This document shows, piece by piece, positions 41,722 to 52,600 of a stretch of 64,000 bases of DNA. The stretch's first letter is position 1; each line of letters starts with the position of its first letter. Origin of the DNA: Symsagittifera roscoffensis (taxonomy: Eukaryota > Xenacoelomorpha > Acoela > Convolutidae). The translations under genes were made by a program, and so were the position numbers. The notes beneath the pieces were generated by a model. It searched no databases and was not told the DNA's origin. It was given only the letters and a program-made list of their open reading frames with translations. Location of the stretch: positions 24,932,701 through 24,996,700 of the forward strand of contig NC_087063.1 of the NCBI RefSeq assembly GCF_963678635.1, given 5' to 3'.

Positions 41722-41945
41722 AGACTCCCCCCTGCCCCAACTTACCTCCCCCCCCCGCCAACGTGCTCCCCCCCCCCCCCCAACGTACCCCCTCAACGTA
41801 TCCAACATCCAACAAACCCCCCCACCAACGTACCCCCCCTCCAGTAGAACGTACCCCCCCCCCTCAACGTACATCTAACTCTAGTAAGGGACATCAACTC
41901 TAAAGGGGGACATCAACTCTAGTAAGAGGTGGGGGGGGGGGTGGG
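41722..41945. repeat. C-rich AACGTACCCCCC minisatellite
   Basis: Imperfect repeats of AACGTA followed by runs of C, then CATCAACTCTA repeats, then a G-run. Long open frames here are by-products of the composition. Confidence 0.9.
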
Positions 41946-42088
41946 TTGGTCGGCGATCTTATAATCGATTATTTTTGTTATTTTGTAGAGACTGACAATA
42001 AAAATCCTGACAGTATATTTGTTGTGTATGTCTAAAACATTGAACATATTCAGTAGAACAAATACAGCGAATATTAAGCTTCCAGCAA

Positions 42089-42161
42089 GTCAGCATAGAC
42101 TAACGGATAAGGCGTCTGACTTCGAATCAGAAGATTGCGGGTTCGAATCCCTCCGTGGTCG
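42089..42161 (+). tRNA. tRNA-Arg(TCG)-like sequence, degenerate
   Basis: The sequence from TAACGGATAAGGCG through the anticodon arm (TCTGA-CTTCGAA-TCAGA, anticodon TCG) to the T arm (GGGTTCGAATCCC) and CGTGGTCG fits animal tRNA-Arg. The 5' acceptor strand (GTCAGCA) pairs poorly with the 3' strand, and the D and T stems each have a mismatch. I read it as a pseudogene or as the pol III head of the element, not a working tRNA. Confidence 0.7.
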
Positions 42162-42548
42162 ACTTTTTATTATTAAATCTTGCGCGGCTTTTGAGCGGTT
42201 TTTTTAGATAAACCGCTCAAAACCGTTCAAATCTTGCGCGGTTTTTGAGCGGTTTTTTTTAGATAAACCGTTCAAAAACCGCTCAAACCGCTCATTTTGA
42301 AGCAAGATTTTGAGCGTAATTGTCTAAAAAAACCGCTCAAACCGCTCAAATCTTGCTTCAAATTAGGTGAAAAATCTCGACTCGGGTCAATTTTAGTACA
42401 ATAATTTGACACTTTTTTGCTTCTCCTACTCTTCAAAAGTTTTTATTTTAAAAGCTTTGGAATTTGGTTTTCGTGTTTTGAAATATTAAAACTTGAGTGA
42501 CAGTCTGAAACGGATAAGCAATAACAAAAAAAAAGTCATTAGTCTTGT

Positions 42549-44424
42549 GGAAGCGGCGGCCTTGACCCAACCTTCGAGAAGCAAACTTCTGCTTGGGAAA
42601 AGAGAAAGACGACTGCTTTGACGTCTTGGACGCGCACAGTCGGATTACATTACCTGAATCAGTACTCATGGGCAACCCCACTGGTGGTTATTTTAGATCT
42701 TAAAATCTAAAAAACAATTGATGGGAGAACACCTAATGGCTTGGGACGGCAAAAAAACTTGGGAGGAAAACCTATAGAATCAAGTAGTAGAATCAAACTT
42801 AAGGCGGAAAGAGTATGGCAAGGTTATATCATCCTACTGCCAGTGAAGGGAGACAAGAACAACTGCTAAAGAAATTCTCGGAGGACGACGACAAACACCC
42901 GACAAACGGTGAAGGTATATTTGGCTTAATACGGCACGACGACAAAGGTTGACTGTATATTCGTCCAATCCCTTCGTAAGAACGTAAATGCAATTGATAC
43001 TTTTTTTGTGCCTGCTGGGGATGAGAAAAACTGAATACGAAGCCGTTGAGGTCTCCAAATTAAAAAAGCAAGAATTGGAACTAATGGAAACTCTACAAAG
43101 CATAATTAATAAGGACAATTCCGTAGTAGCCTGGGCCAAACGAAAAGATACTCTTTGTTTTGGAAGTAGAACAAATTTCGATTCCCTTAATAAAACAGTA
43201 TTTGGAAGCCATCAGACAAAGAGCAGAAGAACGTGAAAAAAATTTTGCTGAGATCCTTCTTGGAGCTTTATCAAAAATACCTCTGATTTTACGTATCAAA
43301 GAATTGAATGATGTGGATAGCTTCTGGAAGTTGGGAGAAATAAGGAGATGTTTGATCAAACAGTTGAGAGTAAGCCGTTAATTGAAGAGAACCTAAGCTC
43401 CTAAATATATGTGACGGTGAGAAAACGCAAATTGTTCTAGTACATGGCAGGCGTGCCAGGAAAAGCATAAAAACCATTTGTTGAGGGGGACGCTAGAGAT
43501 GCTCATTTTGACTTCGAACAAGCTGTGTTTTTCGAATTTTGGATAGAGCAAAGGTGATAGTGAAAATGTTAGCCTAGGAAAAATTGCAGCTAAGCCAATT
43601 GAGTGGTCAGAGCTTCGGTTGCTTAATTGAATGGATTTTTGAGCTCAGAAATGAGCTTGAGTTGAACACCGACGTAACTTTTTGATTGCATTGGGATAGT
43701 AAAAAATGGTTAACCCAGTCGAGTCATTAGAACGCTTGGATAAAGCGCATGAGCTGAAAAGATCCCCAAATTTGGAAAGGTTTCCTTCAGTGTTGGAGAC
43801 AGAGCAGAAGATTGGAGGTTGACGAGAAAATCTTGACAATGAAATGTGTTCAAACACTAAAAAGAAATCAATGACCTGAAAGTTCAAAATATATGGTGGT
43901 TACTGTTTCCGCACCATATTGCAACAAAAAACTCCACACACACATGGTGGTACTGGATTTGAGGACACAGTAAGTGAATATCGGTCAACTCTTCTTGGTG
44001 CCTACATGTGTGCGACTAAAAAAAATTCCAAAAAAACTCGTATGGTCTAATGAAAAAGATTTAGCAGGCGATCCCAGAGAATATAAGAACGAAGTGAAAG
44101 TCGTTTTGGGTAAGAATTTAATGAAGTTGAGTGAAGAGAATAAAAGTGACTTCAAGAAACAGAAAGCGAGTGGAGCATTACTGGCCAAAATCCCTACTAC
44201 TGGTGAGAAAGACGAATCACATCAGCTGATGATGTAAGTGAAAACTTTGCTAGAGGCTTCCGGTTACAGAACATAGAAAAACATTATGCTAAGCCACGGG
44301 GAGTACCCCTGTTACCACCTGGCGCAGACGTTGTCGTGCCCGACAAGAAAAAACCTAGTTATAGTGTGGGACACTGAAAATCTGTTCTCCAATGTGTTTC
44401 CCGACCAGATCCAATCCGTATCCA
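42549..44424 (+). pseudogene. Decayed multi-piece gene in B4
   Basis: Pieces at 42988-43236, 43160-43381, about 43707-43882 (LERLDKAHELKRSP) and 43974-44237. This copy keeps an unbroken run from VPTCVRLKK across the DPREYKNEVKVVLG segment to LSEENKSDF, where B1-B3 are shifted. It then gains a TAA (MMEVK to MM-stop) at 44235-44237. Confidence 0.45.
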
Positions 44425-44491
44425 TATTGGTAGTCAGCGCCATGATGGCGTTGAGGTGGCTCTAAGCTCACGCTTGCACGAGCTACCAGGC

Positions 44492-44896
44492 ATGGGCAAT
44501 ACCCAATCCAAACCAGTTGAGCAGCCTGGATCTGACGAGCAAACTTGACTTGCTCAAAACCCGCTGCAAGATACTGAGAACACTGAAAGCGATTGCAAGT
44601 GTATTGGAGAGGCAAAAATTGATGCCTTGATTTTATCCAACAATGAAGACAGGGATATATGAACGCATCAAGCGTCAAACGTCCAAAAATTGCGAAGTCT
44701 TCCAAACACTCCAACTAGAGATTGGACCGGGGCCTATAAAAGGGTAGTCTCGAAGCACAAAAAAGCCATGAAACTGCTGTCAAGCAAGATGCTAGACCAC
44801 CCTGCTTTACAGAAGATGAGAAAAGCAATGTTTTTTGGGCTGACCTGTAGCGAAACGTAAGCCCGGACGTTTTACCTTTCTGCGAGGAAAAAGTAG
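44492..44896 (+). pseudogene. Broken ORF starting MGNTQSK
   Basis: One frame of 134 codons from ATG 44492 to TAG 44894-44896, interrupted by two TGA and one TAA. The pieces look like protein: MGNTQSKPVEQPGSDEQT, NPLQDTENTESDCKC, YKRVVSKHKKAMKLLSSKM, KMRKAMFFGL. The MGxxxS start is an N-myristoylation pattern. It is not seen elsewhere in the window and its origin is unknown. Confidence 0.4.
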
Positions 44897-45139
44897 TGTA
44901 ACAAAAATTTTGGGGGCACGGCCTCTAACTCTGTTAAATTAATTAGACGTGTACTTGAGGACAATGAAGAAATGAAGACGAGTGACTTCGCCGCAGAAAG
45001 CCCATGGAACAATGAAAGAAGAGAGTAGAAGAAGAGTGGATTGAGGGAATTTAAAACTTGGGAGTGAAAACTTGTTAACCAGGCTAACTAAGACTGGATT
45101 TTAAACATTTTGCTTTGTTCTACCTCTGTGACGACCTAT
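44897..45139. other. No gene seen
   Basis: Short frames only. It follows the broken ORF and precedes the Fat-derived duplicate. Confidence 0.5.
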
Positions 45140-45378
45140 AACTTGTTATTGATTAATCTGACGGTCCGGATCACTTACTAAAATGGTCACTGGCTATCAA
45201 CTGAAATTTCAAATAGCTTCTGAATCTGAGAAATTTGACTTTGAAAAACACGCTAGATATTAGCATTGAGTAAACTGCTGTGTTTGTAAATATCAATTTT
45301 TTATATCACCGGCTAATTATCATCAGCACTAATTAGAACAGAGTCTCAAAATCAATCACGATAAAAACTACAATCCAC

Positions 45379-45618
45379 CACTCGAGTTTGAACCAACTTT
45401 GGAACCAGCTCATGAATCAAATTGATGGACTTCATCGACCCTTTCTCTCCCTCTTTTTCAACCCATCGCGTCTTAACAGGACCACCCGCTGGCTCTTCAA
45501 GAGAAGAATCCACTTCGGCAAAGGGTTTCTAGTCGCCTATTCGATCTGAAATGTTCCGACCACTACCAGCGATTCTGCAAGAAGTTGATGATTCCCCGTC
45601 CGCGTTGTGCGTCACGGG
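45379..45618 (-). pseudogene. Dead copy of the penultimate Fat exon
   Basis: On the minus strand this reads PFAEVDSSLEEPAGGP, against PFAEVDPSLEEPTGGP in the live exon. The splice acceptor CAG has become CAT, and a TAG at 45539-45541 replaces the tryptophan codon of DDWEP. Other substitutions are spread throughout, so it is not recent. Confidence 0.85.
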
Positions 45619-46105
45619 ATGGAACAAATAACATTGAATCTGATAAGAGCTGGCATTGGTTATCTCCTCTGGAGGCAATTTTCAGTTGATACTATTGATT
45701 CGTAACTAGTCCGATAAATCCTTAAAGTGGTGGAAAGGTCCTATGGCGGATGGCTGTTGTTTTTGCCTCATTTTAAATTTTCCGAATAAATTTTGCGACT
45801 AAGAGTGGTGTCATATTGAAGCCCTATTGGTCGCAATTTTAATTCAAAAAAATCTAAAAATTTTTTTCAGTGTCGTCAAAAATTCTATCATCGCATCAAA
45901 AACAAAAAATGACGCAACTTGAAAAAACATACCTTGTTATCATTAGTTTTTTACCAATCTGGTCCAAACATTGTGTTCTACTTGCACAGAAACCGGCTTT
46001 CTTTGATTCATTTTGAAAGCAGTTTCCATATGCAGGATGCAACTACACTTTAGACCATATGCTCGAGATTGGAGGCTAAAAACAAAAAGGATGGCATTTT
46101 TTACT

Positions 46106-46120
46106 CTTGCGATAAGCAAA
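46106..46120. repeat. CTTGCGATAAGCAA palindrome copy
   Basis: One of four near-perfect copies of a 15-bp palindrome (others at 34689-34703, 54269-54285 and 61838-61852). This copy has one mismatch at the end. Confidence 0.8.
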
Positions 46121-46566
46121 GGTATTGCAACCGTTAACAAGACTTTTTTTCCTTAATTAATTTCGCTCGTCGGATTCATTCATCTCTTGGAATTTTTTGA
46201 CTATTGTTATGTTTAAAATTTCAGAAATTCAATCAAAATTACTCTCATTCGAGTAGTAATTAGCTGAAACCCGTTTCGGGTTGTAGTTATGTTTTGAAAA
46301 AAACTCAAAATTTGTTTCAGGTTCGTGGTTTATGTCAGAGTTTCTTTCAGTTTATGTTCTGTTTTTTTGAAACGCAATTTTTATTGGCTTACTATTTAAA
46401 TCATGGGTTGCCAATTCAACAGATAAAAATTGTTTTTTGCAAATTTAATTTTTTTTACTGTAATTGAAAATTCACAAATTTGTAAAGCTACCAAGTCTGA
46501 TTTTGAGTTTTATTTCGTTTTTTAAACTTTAAACAGTTTGAATTTATGTTATATCAACTTAGTCAC

Positions 46567-49022
46567 CCTATATTGCGCAGTTTTGAGGGCAAACTATATG
46601 TGTCTGCAACTACGTGTTTCAGTTTCAATGGGTCGTAAAAACTTCTAAATCTTATAAACATTTAAAATTTTCCGACAAGTAAAATTTTTCGACCTAACTT
46701 TTCAGAATTTTTTTTACTTGTTTTTTTTTTCACTTCCTTCTCTTGTATCGCAATGAGCTTTTTAAATCGCAAATTTGAGAAGCTCGGCTATGCCTCTGAG
46801 TAATATTTTGCGTAGATTATTTTCTATGTTGGTAGTGGTAAGGTAGTTCTCAATAAAAATTGTAATTTTTGCGGAAAGTGCAAAATTAAAAGTTTCTCAT
46901 AAACTAACGATAAAAAAAAAACCTCAAATCCCATGCATTTTTAAAATATCTGTAATTTATCAAAGAAAAGATAGACCTCAAAAAACCAGATAAAATATAA
47001 TGACAAATCGCATAAGTTAACCAGATAGATTATAAAAAATGAATGCCGTAAAAAGACAGTACGCTCAGTTTTTGTTAACATAAGAAGTTTATTTAATTTT
47101 CTCCAATTTCTAAGAGATTCAGTGAACATATGGGCTTAATGCGGCTTTTCTTCTCCAAAAAAACGGAAAAATATAAGGCTAAGTTAAATTGCGCAGCTTT
47201 GCGGCAAATAGTGAGCAAACTCCAGCGACAAGCCTGAGCACATGCAGTAACGTTGGACTGCTTTCTCAGTTAATACCGCATCTACTTCCATACAAAAAGT
47301 GCCTATCATAAAGCTTTATATATGGTTTCGATTGAAAAAAAGATTATCATACAATTTTCGTAGCAGGAAATTGTATTGACATGCAATGATTCAATCGAAA
47401 GTTTATTTTCAAAAATTATCTTTATTTGGGTTATAACTCAAATAAAACAAATTGGTTCCAGTTTTAGTTTTATGAAAACAACTTTGGCAAAGAAAAAATT
47501 TTTGAATGAAACATGCTTGTCATACAATTTAATATATGAAAATTGTATCATAAGCAATTTTTCCACTTTTTTTTTCAAAGATCTTAATGGATAAAAAGGT
47601 TAATGGATAAATTTGAATGAGCTTACATCGGGTTTGAATTGAATGAAAACATAATGATAACCAAAATTTTAATTGTTTGAACAAAAAAGCTTCTCATAAA
47701 ATTTCATAAATGAAAATTGTATGATATGCATATTTCTATAGAAAAAAAAATGAAATTTTTGGTTCCAATTTTGCTTCTGTGCTCAAATAAAAATTTAAGG
47801 AAGAAAAAAACTTTTTGTATTAATAACGTAGTCCAGGTTGAGTTTTTCACCCAAGAAATTCAAAAAAAAACAATCAAATGTTTTTGTATAATCAAAGTTA
47901 ATTTTTTTGTTTTCATATGCTAAAATAGTAATAAATTTAAAAAAAAACAGGCCTACTTTTTCAACCACCAAAACTTGAAAGCAAGAATTTTCTAGCTACA
48001 CACAAAAAATTGCGTTTTTGCTATATAATTCTGTGCAAAAATTTACATGCATGGCTAATATTACCAAATGCATTTTATCAGCGTGGTAACTGCAAGTTAA
48101 ACTCTGAGTTTTCTTATGACAGAAAATCGTTGGCTAGTGAGTTTCGGAAGAAACACATAAATTTTTTTATTTTCATTTATGGAAAAATGGTTGTCATTCA
48201 AATTAGTAGTATGGAAAAATGCGTATCATACAATTTCATAGAAAAAAAATTGCGTGTGCCATTTTCATAAAATATTGGTGATAAAAAGTATGACAAAAAG
48301 CTTGTTATTTAATTTTAAAAGGGGCCAAAATTTCATAGAATATAAAAGTGCTTGTCATGCTAATTTTTTTTTGTCTATGAAATAGTATGATAAGCATTTT
48401 TTCATGGTATGAAATCGTTTGACAAACATTTTTTCAACGCGGGTGTATGCGGAATCCAGTAACAAAAGTCTGCTACGTTTAAACTCCAAATTAAATTTGT
48501 TGCTCAACAACCCGGAGCAATTAAAAGCTAGGAAGATTTTGCTCTAAATCTTTGGTGGTTATGTGAATCTTCAAACTGAAAGAAACAAAAAATTTTCTTA
48601 TTTGAATTCAGTTGTTCTTCAAGTCGATTCTATTTAAAATTATTTTTCAGACCCAAAATCAGCCATTTTCAAATTGATCAAAGAACCAATTTGCCCATTA
48701 ATCAACCTTTTTTTTACGACTCGAGCATATAAATTTATCTGATTGTTTATGAAGTGTCTAATTTGAAGAATTTCTAGGGATGGAAAATATTTGTTTTCTC
48801 CTCGAAATTGTGCAACTTTCGTTTGAATTAAAAAAAAACTTGCCGGAATGTTCTTTAAAATTACACTCTTATTCTGGCCATGACTTACTTAAAAAGACAA
48901 TCATCTTTTGAAAATCTTCTCTAACATAATTTAAATTTTTAATTTACGAAAATTATAAACTTACCAAACATATTTTACAAAACTCAAACTAAAAACATAA
49001 TTTTTGCATAATTCAAAATCGA
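46567..49022. other. AT-rich intergenic region downstream of Fat
   Basis: No gene seen. Between 47.34 and 48.43 kb a loose motif recurs: GTATGATAAGCA or its complement next to CAATTTT and ATGAAAATTG. No clear AATAAA lies close downstream of the Fat stop. Confidence 0.6.
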
Positions 49023-49615
49023 TCATGCATCACTTACAAATTCGCAATTATTATCTACTCGTTCTAGAACATCATCACAGTTCTCTTCAATTGACTGCAA
49101 TTTTTTCAAAGCTTTGTCAGAATTCTCATCCAAATCACGATTATTGAAATCTTTACTGGTTTCAAGGTCAACTTTAGAGTCTTCAGTTTGCTCAGCTTTG
49201 TTGTCATTTTGGATTTCTTCGTTAGTTGTTTCATCTTCTGAGAGTTGTTCGGTATTTTCGGCAGCACTTTCGGTTGGAGTTTCGTTTGATGTCGTGGGCG
49301 AGTCGTTGATATTATTACTCCTATAAGCTGCGGCGGGTGAAAATGAGCTCAAAGGGGGTAGATGGTTTATGAACTTAGCCGAAGCTACAGGGATCCTTTT
49401 ATTCGGTCTTTCGATTGACGAGTAGGGTTGATAGATACCGTTTCGCGGCTGTTTGTATCGAGGGTTCGTGTTGTTTTCGCATTCGGGTGTGTCGTACAAT
49501 GTGCTGCTATGTTCGCTGTGGTTTGGACGATAAGTTCGGATTATTTTGTCGTAGTGACCTCCACTATTGTTCGATGAATTTCGAGGGAATCTTCTTATTT
49601 TAGCTCTTCTGGGAA
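49023..49615 (-). CDS. Fat exon: cytoplasmic tail 3, last exon
   Basis: 197 codons including TGA 49023-49025. A basic start (PRRAKIRRFPRN) gives way to a long acidic stretch (EQLSEDETTNEEIQNDNKAE). Acceptor TTTTTAG. A PDZ-binding C-terminus is not obvious (ends EFVSDA). Confidence 0.8.
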
Positions 49616-52600
49616 CTAAAAATAAATAAATTTCAATTTTTCGCAGAAATGCAAGTTATTGTCGATAAATATACAATTCTGAAGTAAAATTATTCTTCAG
49701 TGATCAGAGGAAAAACTAAAGATGTGATAATGTGAAATCAATTGATTATTTCTTAATTAACGTTAATTTCGCTTATTGCGCTTCTAATTGGAGAAAAAGC
49801 GCAAAAAATTTAGTTTTCATTTAAAGTTTTATAAATGATGGCAAAAAAACAGGCAAGACTCAAATTCGAATTTGACTCTTTTTCCGAAAAGCTTTTCCAA
49901 AAAAATTCATGCGCGACAAAGTGTTAAAAGTTACATTTAGTAGGAAACTCAGGATGTATGTTCATGCAAGATTTAAAAAAAAACTTTTTGTGAGGTTGGT
50001 TAAGTCAATGATCTGACAGTTCGAATCACTTACTAAAATGATCACCGGCTATCACCTAAAATTTCCAACAACTTCTTAATCTGTACAAACTTGACTTTAA
50101 ACAATACGCCAGAGAATAACACTGAGTAAATCGCTGTATTTGTAAACGTCGATTTTTTACTTCATTGATTAATTATTATCTTATTATTATTATCTTATTA
50201 ATAAGAACAGCGTCTCAAAACAAAACATGTTAAAATTAAAACCCACCCCGCGAGTATTCTCCGTTACTCGAAGCTGGTTCGTCTGTCAAATTGGGTGACT
50301 CCATCGTCCGTTCCTCACCCTCCCGTTCACCCCATCGCATCATACCTGGACCACCCGTTGGCTCCTCAAGTGAAGGGTCCACTTCGGCAAAGGGTTCCCA
50401 GTCGTCTATGCGACCGGAAATGTCCCGATGTCTGCCTGCGATACTGCAAGTAGCTGATGATCCCCCATCCGAGTAGTGCATCACGGGCTGGGAAAAACAT
50501 TTAATCTAATAAGAACACACGGTATAAATTACCTCTGAATTCTTAAGAAAACTTCAGTAGAGTCTCTTGGAATTTGATTGTTTTGGCTTATTAAGCTGAT
50601 AGTTTAGCGAACTTTCTTCAGTTTGCCATAATAACTAGTCGAAATCAGAAAATATGTGGTATTTGCACAGAAACTGGCTTTTTTTTGTTTCATTTTGAAA
50701 ACAGATCCGATACGCATGATAAAAGATCCCCTACCGTACCTGACTTTCAGTCGATAAGCTGGTGATTGGAGGCTAAATACAAAAAGGATGGCATTTATAT
50801 GAAAGGTGATAAAAAACGATATCGGCGATCGGGATCCTTAGTATTAAAAGGCGAAAAACGCAGTGCTGCTTAGCTTTAACAAAATTCGAGCAACTATACC
50901 ATTTTGATTGGTCGGCAATTCTATCTCACCGCTGGGATATAGCTCATGTGGAAAAGCGCCTAGAAGCAAGCTAATTCGAAGCCTCAAATAATAGAAAGGA
51001 TGTTTTTTTTGTAATAAGATCCAAAAATTTAATGCCATCTAAAACTGACTTAAAATTTCAGCACGTCCGATTTTCATTCGGTATATCTGTAATTCGAGGC
51101 CAAAAATAGACCATGCAATATGTTTTGCATTATAAATCGATCATTACTGGTTATATGATGCTAAACTGAAAATGTCATTTTCTTCAGTAAACATAAGATC
51201 CTAAAGTGTTTAAGCAAACAAATGCTTTTTGTGTGCTCCCCCGTTCCACGTATTGATTCTGGCTAGCTTTGACCCTCCTACCATATTTAGCACAACAAAA
51301 TTTGTATTTGAAAATTTTCGATGACTTCGCATAAAATAATGATTCTGCACTAATTATGAAACTATGAAACATTTTTGGATCGGTTAGTGACATTGTTATA
51401 AACTTACAATCGGTTCAGGACAAATAATCCGAAAGGGCCCGCTCTGAAAATCAGCATTCCGAAATTTAAAACTGTTATTCTATCATATTTATCTCAAATT
51501 AACGGATTAAATATAACGACACAGGTTGTTTCGTTGCTTTACTCATCAATTCAACCTCAATGATTTTAAAAAAATAGTCGTTATGATCAGCTGCATTAAA
51601 TGACAGAACTATTATTAATGAGTCATAGTTACCATGTAGCACGAAGTGGCATAATGTTGATCATTGTCGGAATTAGACGACTTTCTTCTATTCGTTCCCC
51701 TCCTTTCATTGGGATTTCCGCCATGTCCGTTTGTCATTTCAGGGGGGAGATCCACTCTCAGCCCGGGTATTTTTCCATACTTGCTGCCTTTTTCACTGCT
51801 CTTGTGGTGTTCATAATCTATTGACGACCGAATTGTGTTTGAGGGCGAGATAGGACGTCCTTTTCTGTCGTAGTATACAATTGGACCGGAGGGAGGGGCG
51901 TTTGAGAAGCCGGGCAGTCTGGCGTAACTGTGGTTCGTTATCGAGGAAGTGGATCCGGCAGTGTTGCTTGGAGGGAATCCGCTGCTCGAAGCGTAGCCAG
52001 GGTAGTGCGGCATCATTTTGGAGTACCTGAAAAATATAAAATTTTCATCAAAAGTCTCTAAAATACAAAATGTCTGAAAGTATCAATATCATGTCTCCTT
52101 CCAGACGCATGCGAAACTGATAACTGTTTCGAAGAAATTTTGTCTGAAAAAATAGTAGTTTTTTCAAACAATATCTCATATATTTTTTCTAAACAACTTT
52201 CACGACTTTATGAGACCCAAGACTAGCTTATGACAAACTTTTCTATCGAAAACAGCTCTTTCTTGAGCATTTTCAGAAATAACAATATTTTTTCGAGGAA
52301 AAAAGTTGCTGTAAATGTAAAGTATAAAGGACTAACGGAAGGTACTGGTTCGAGTGAGTACTGTTAGCCGGATACTGAGGATAAGGTATCAAGGGGAATG
52401 CATTCTGTCTCAGCTTCTTCTTAGTGTTCCTGTACTTGACACAAGTCACCAGCAGCACACACACTATAAACAGCATGACGAGGATGATGAACACTGATAT
52501 CAGCACTTCTGGAGGGAGAGAGAAGAGCCAATCGGCGGCCGAAATAGACATCTGGGAACTTGTGAGGACCTCGCAGTTGCGGCCGGAATACTGGCTGCCA

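Larger units (their letters stand above)
41466..42386. mobile_element. 921-bp inverted-end element with tRNA-like core
   Basis: The sequence is absent from the same site in B1-B3. The ends are CCCGGGTCGAGAT and, inverted, CCCGAGTCGAGAT, with TC on each side (TC is present once in the empty site). Inside are GAGCGGTTTT-type repeats at both ends, a C-rich minisatellite and a tRNA-Arg-like sequence. No protein is encoded, so it is non-autonomous. The internal CCCGGGTCGAGGTCCC at 41706 repeats the left end directly, so it may be composite. Confidence 0.8.
40517..44424. repeat. Array body B4, last unit
   Basis: B-type body interrupted by the 921-bp element at 41466-42386. It ends at CCGTATCCATA without a following tail; unrelated sequence starts there. 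Confidence 0.9.
45140..46566. repeat. Diverged duplicate of the Fat 3' region
   Basis: 45150-45660 aligns with 50005-50500 of the Fat gene (intron, penultimate exon, intron). 45960-46120 aligns with about 50660-50800 (CACAGAAAC-GGCTTT, GATTGGAGGCTAAA-ACAAAAAGGATGGCATTT). 45877-46566 was later copied into array unit B2. Confidence 0.8.

Noticed and set aside
41587-41903. Gly- or Pro-rich frames on both strands
   Set aside because: Made by the C-rich minisatellite and GAGCGGTTT repeats.
42089-42161. Functional tRNA-Arg
   Set aside because: The 5' acceptor strand does not pair and two other stems have mismatches.
41466-42386. CRISPR-like repetition
   Set aside because: Repeats are irregular, inverted and without unique spacers, in animal DNA.
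45943-46140. 65-codon minus frame downstream of Fat
   Set aside because: Lies in duplicated non-coding sequence shared with B2, where the frame is not kept.
49114-49326. Plus-strand frame opposite the last Fat exon
   Set aside because: Shadow of the acidic tail; the exon is fixed by phase agreement.
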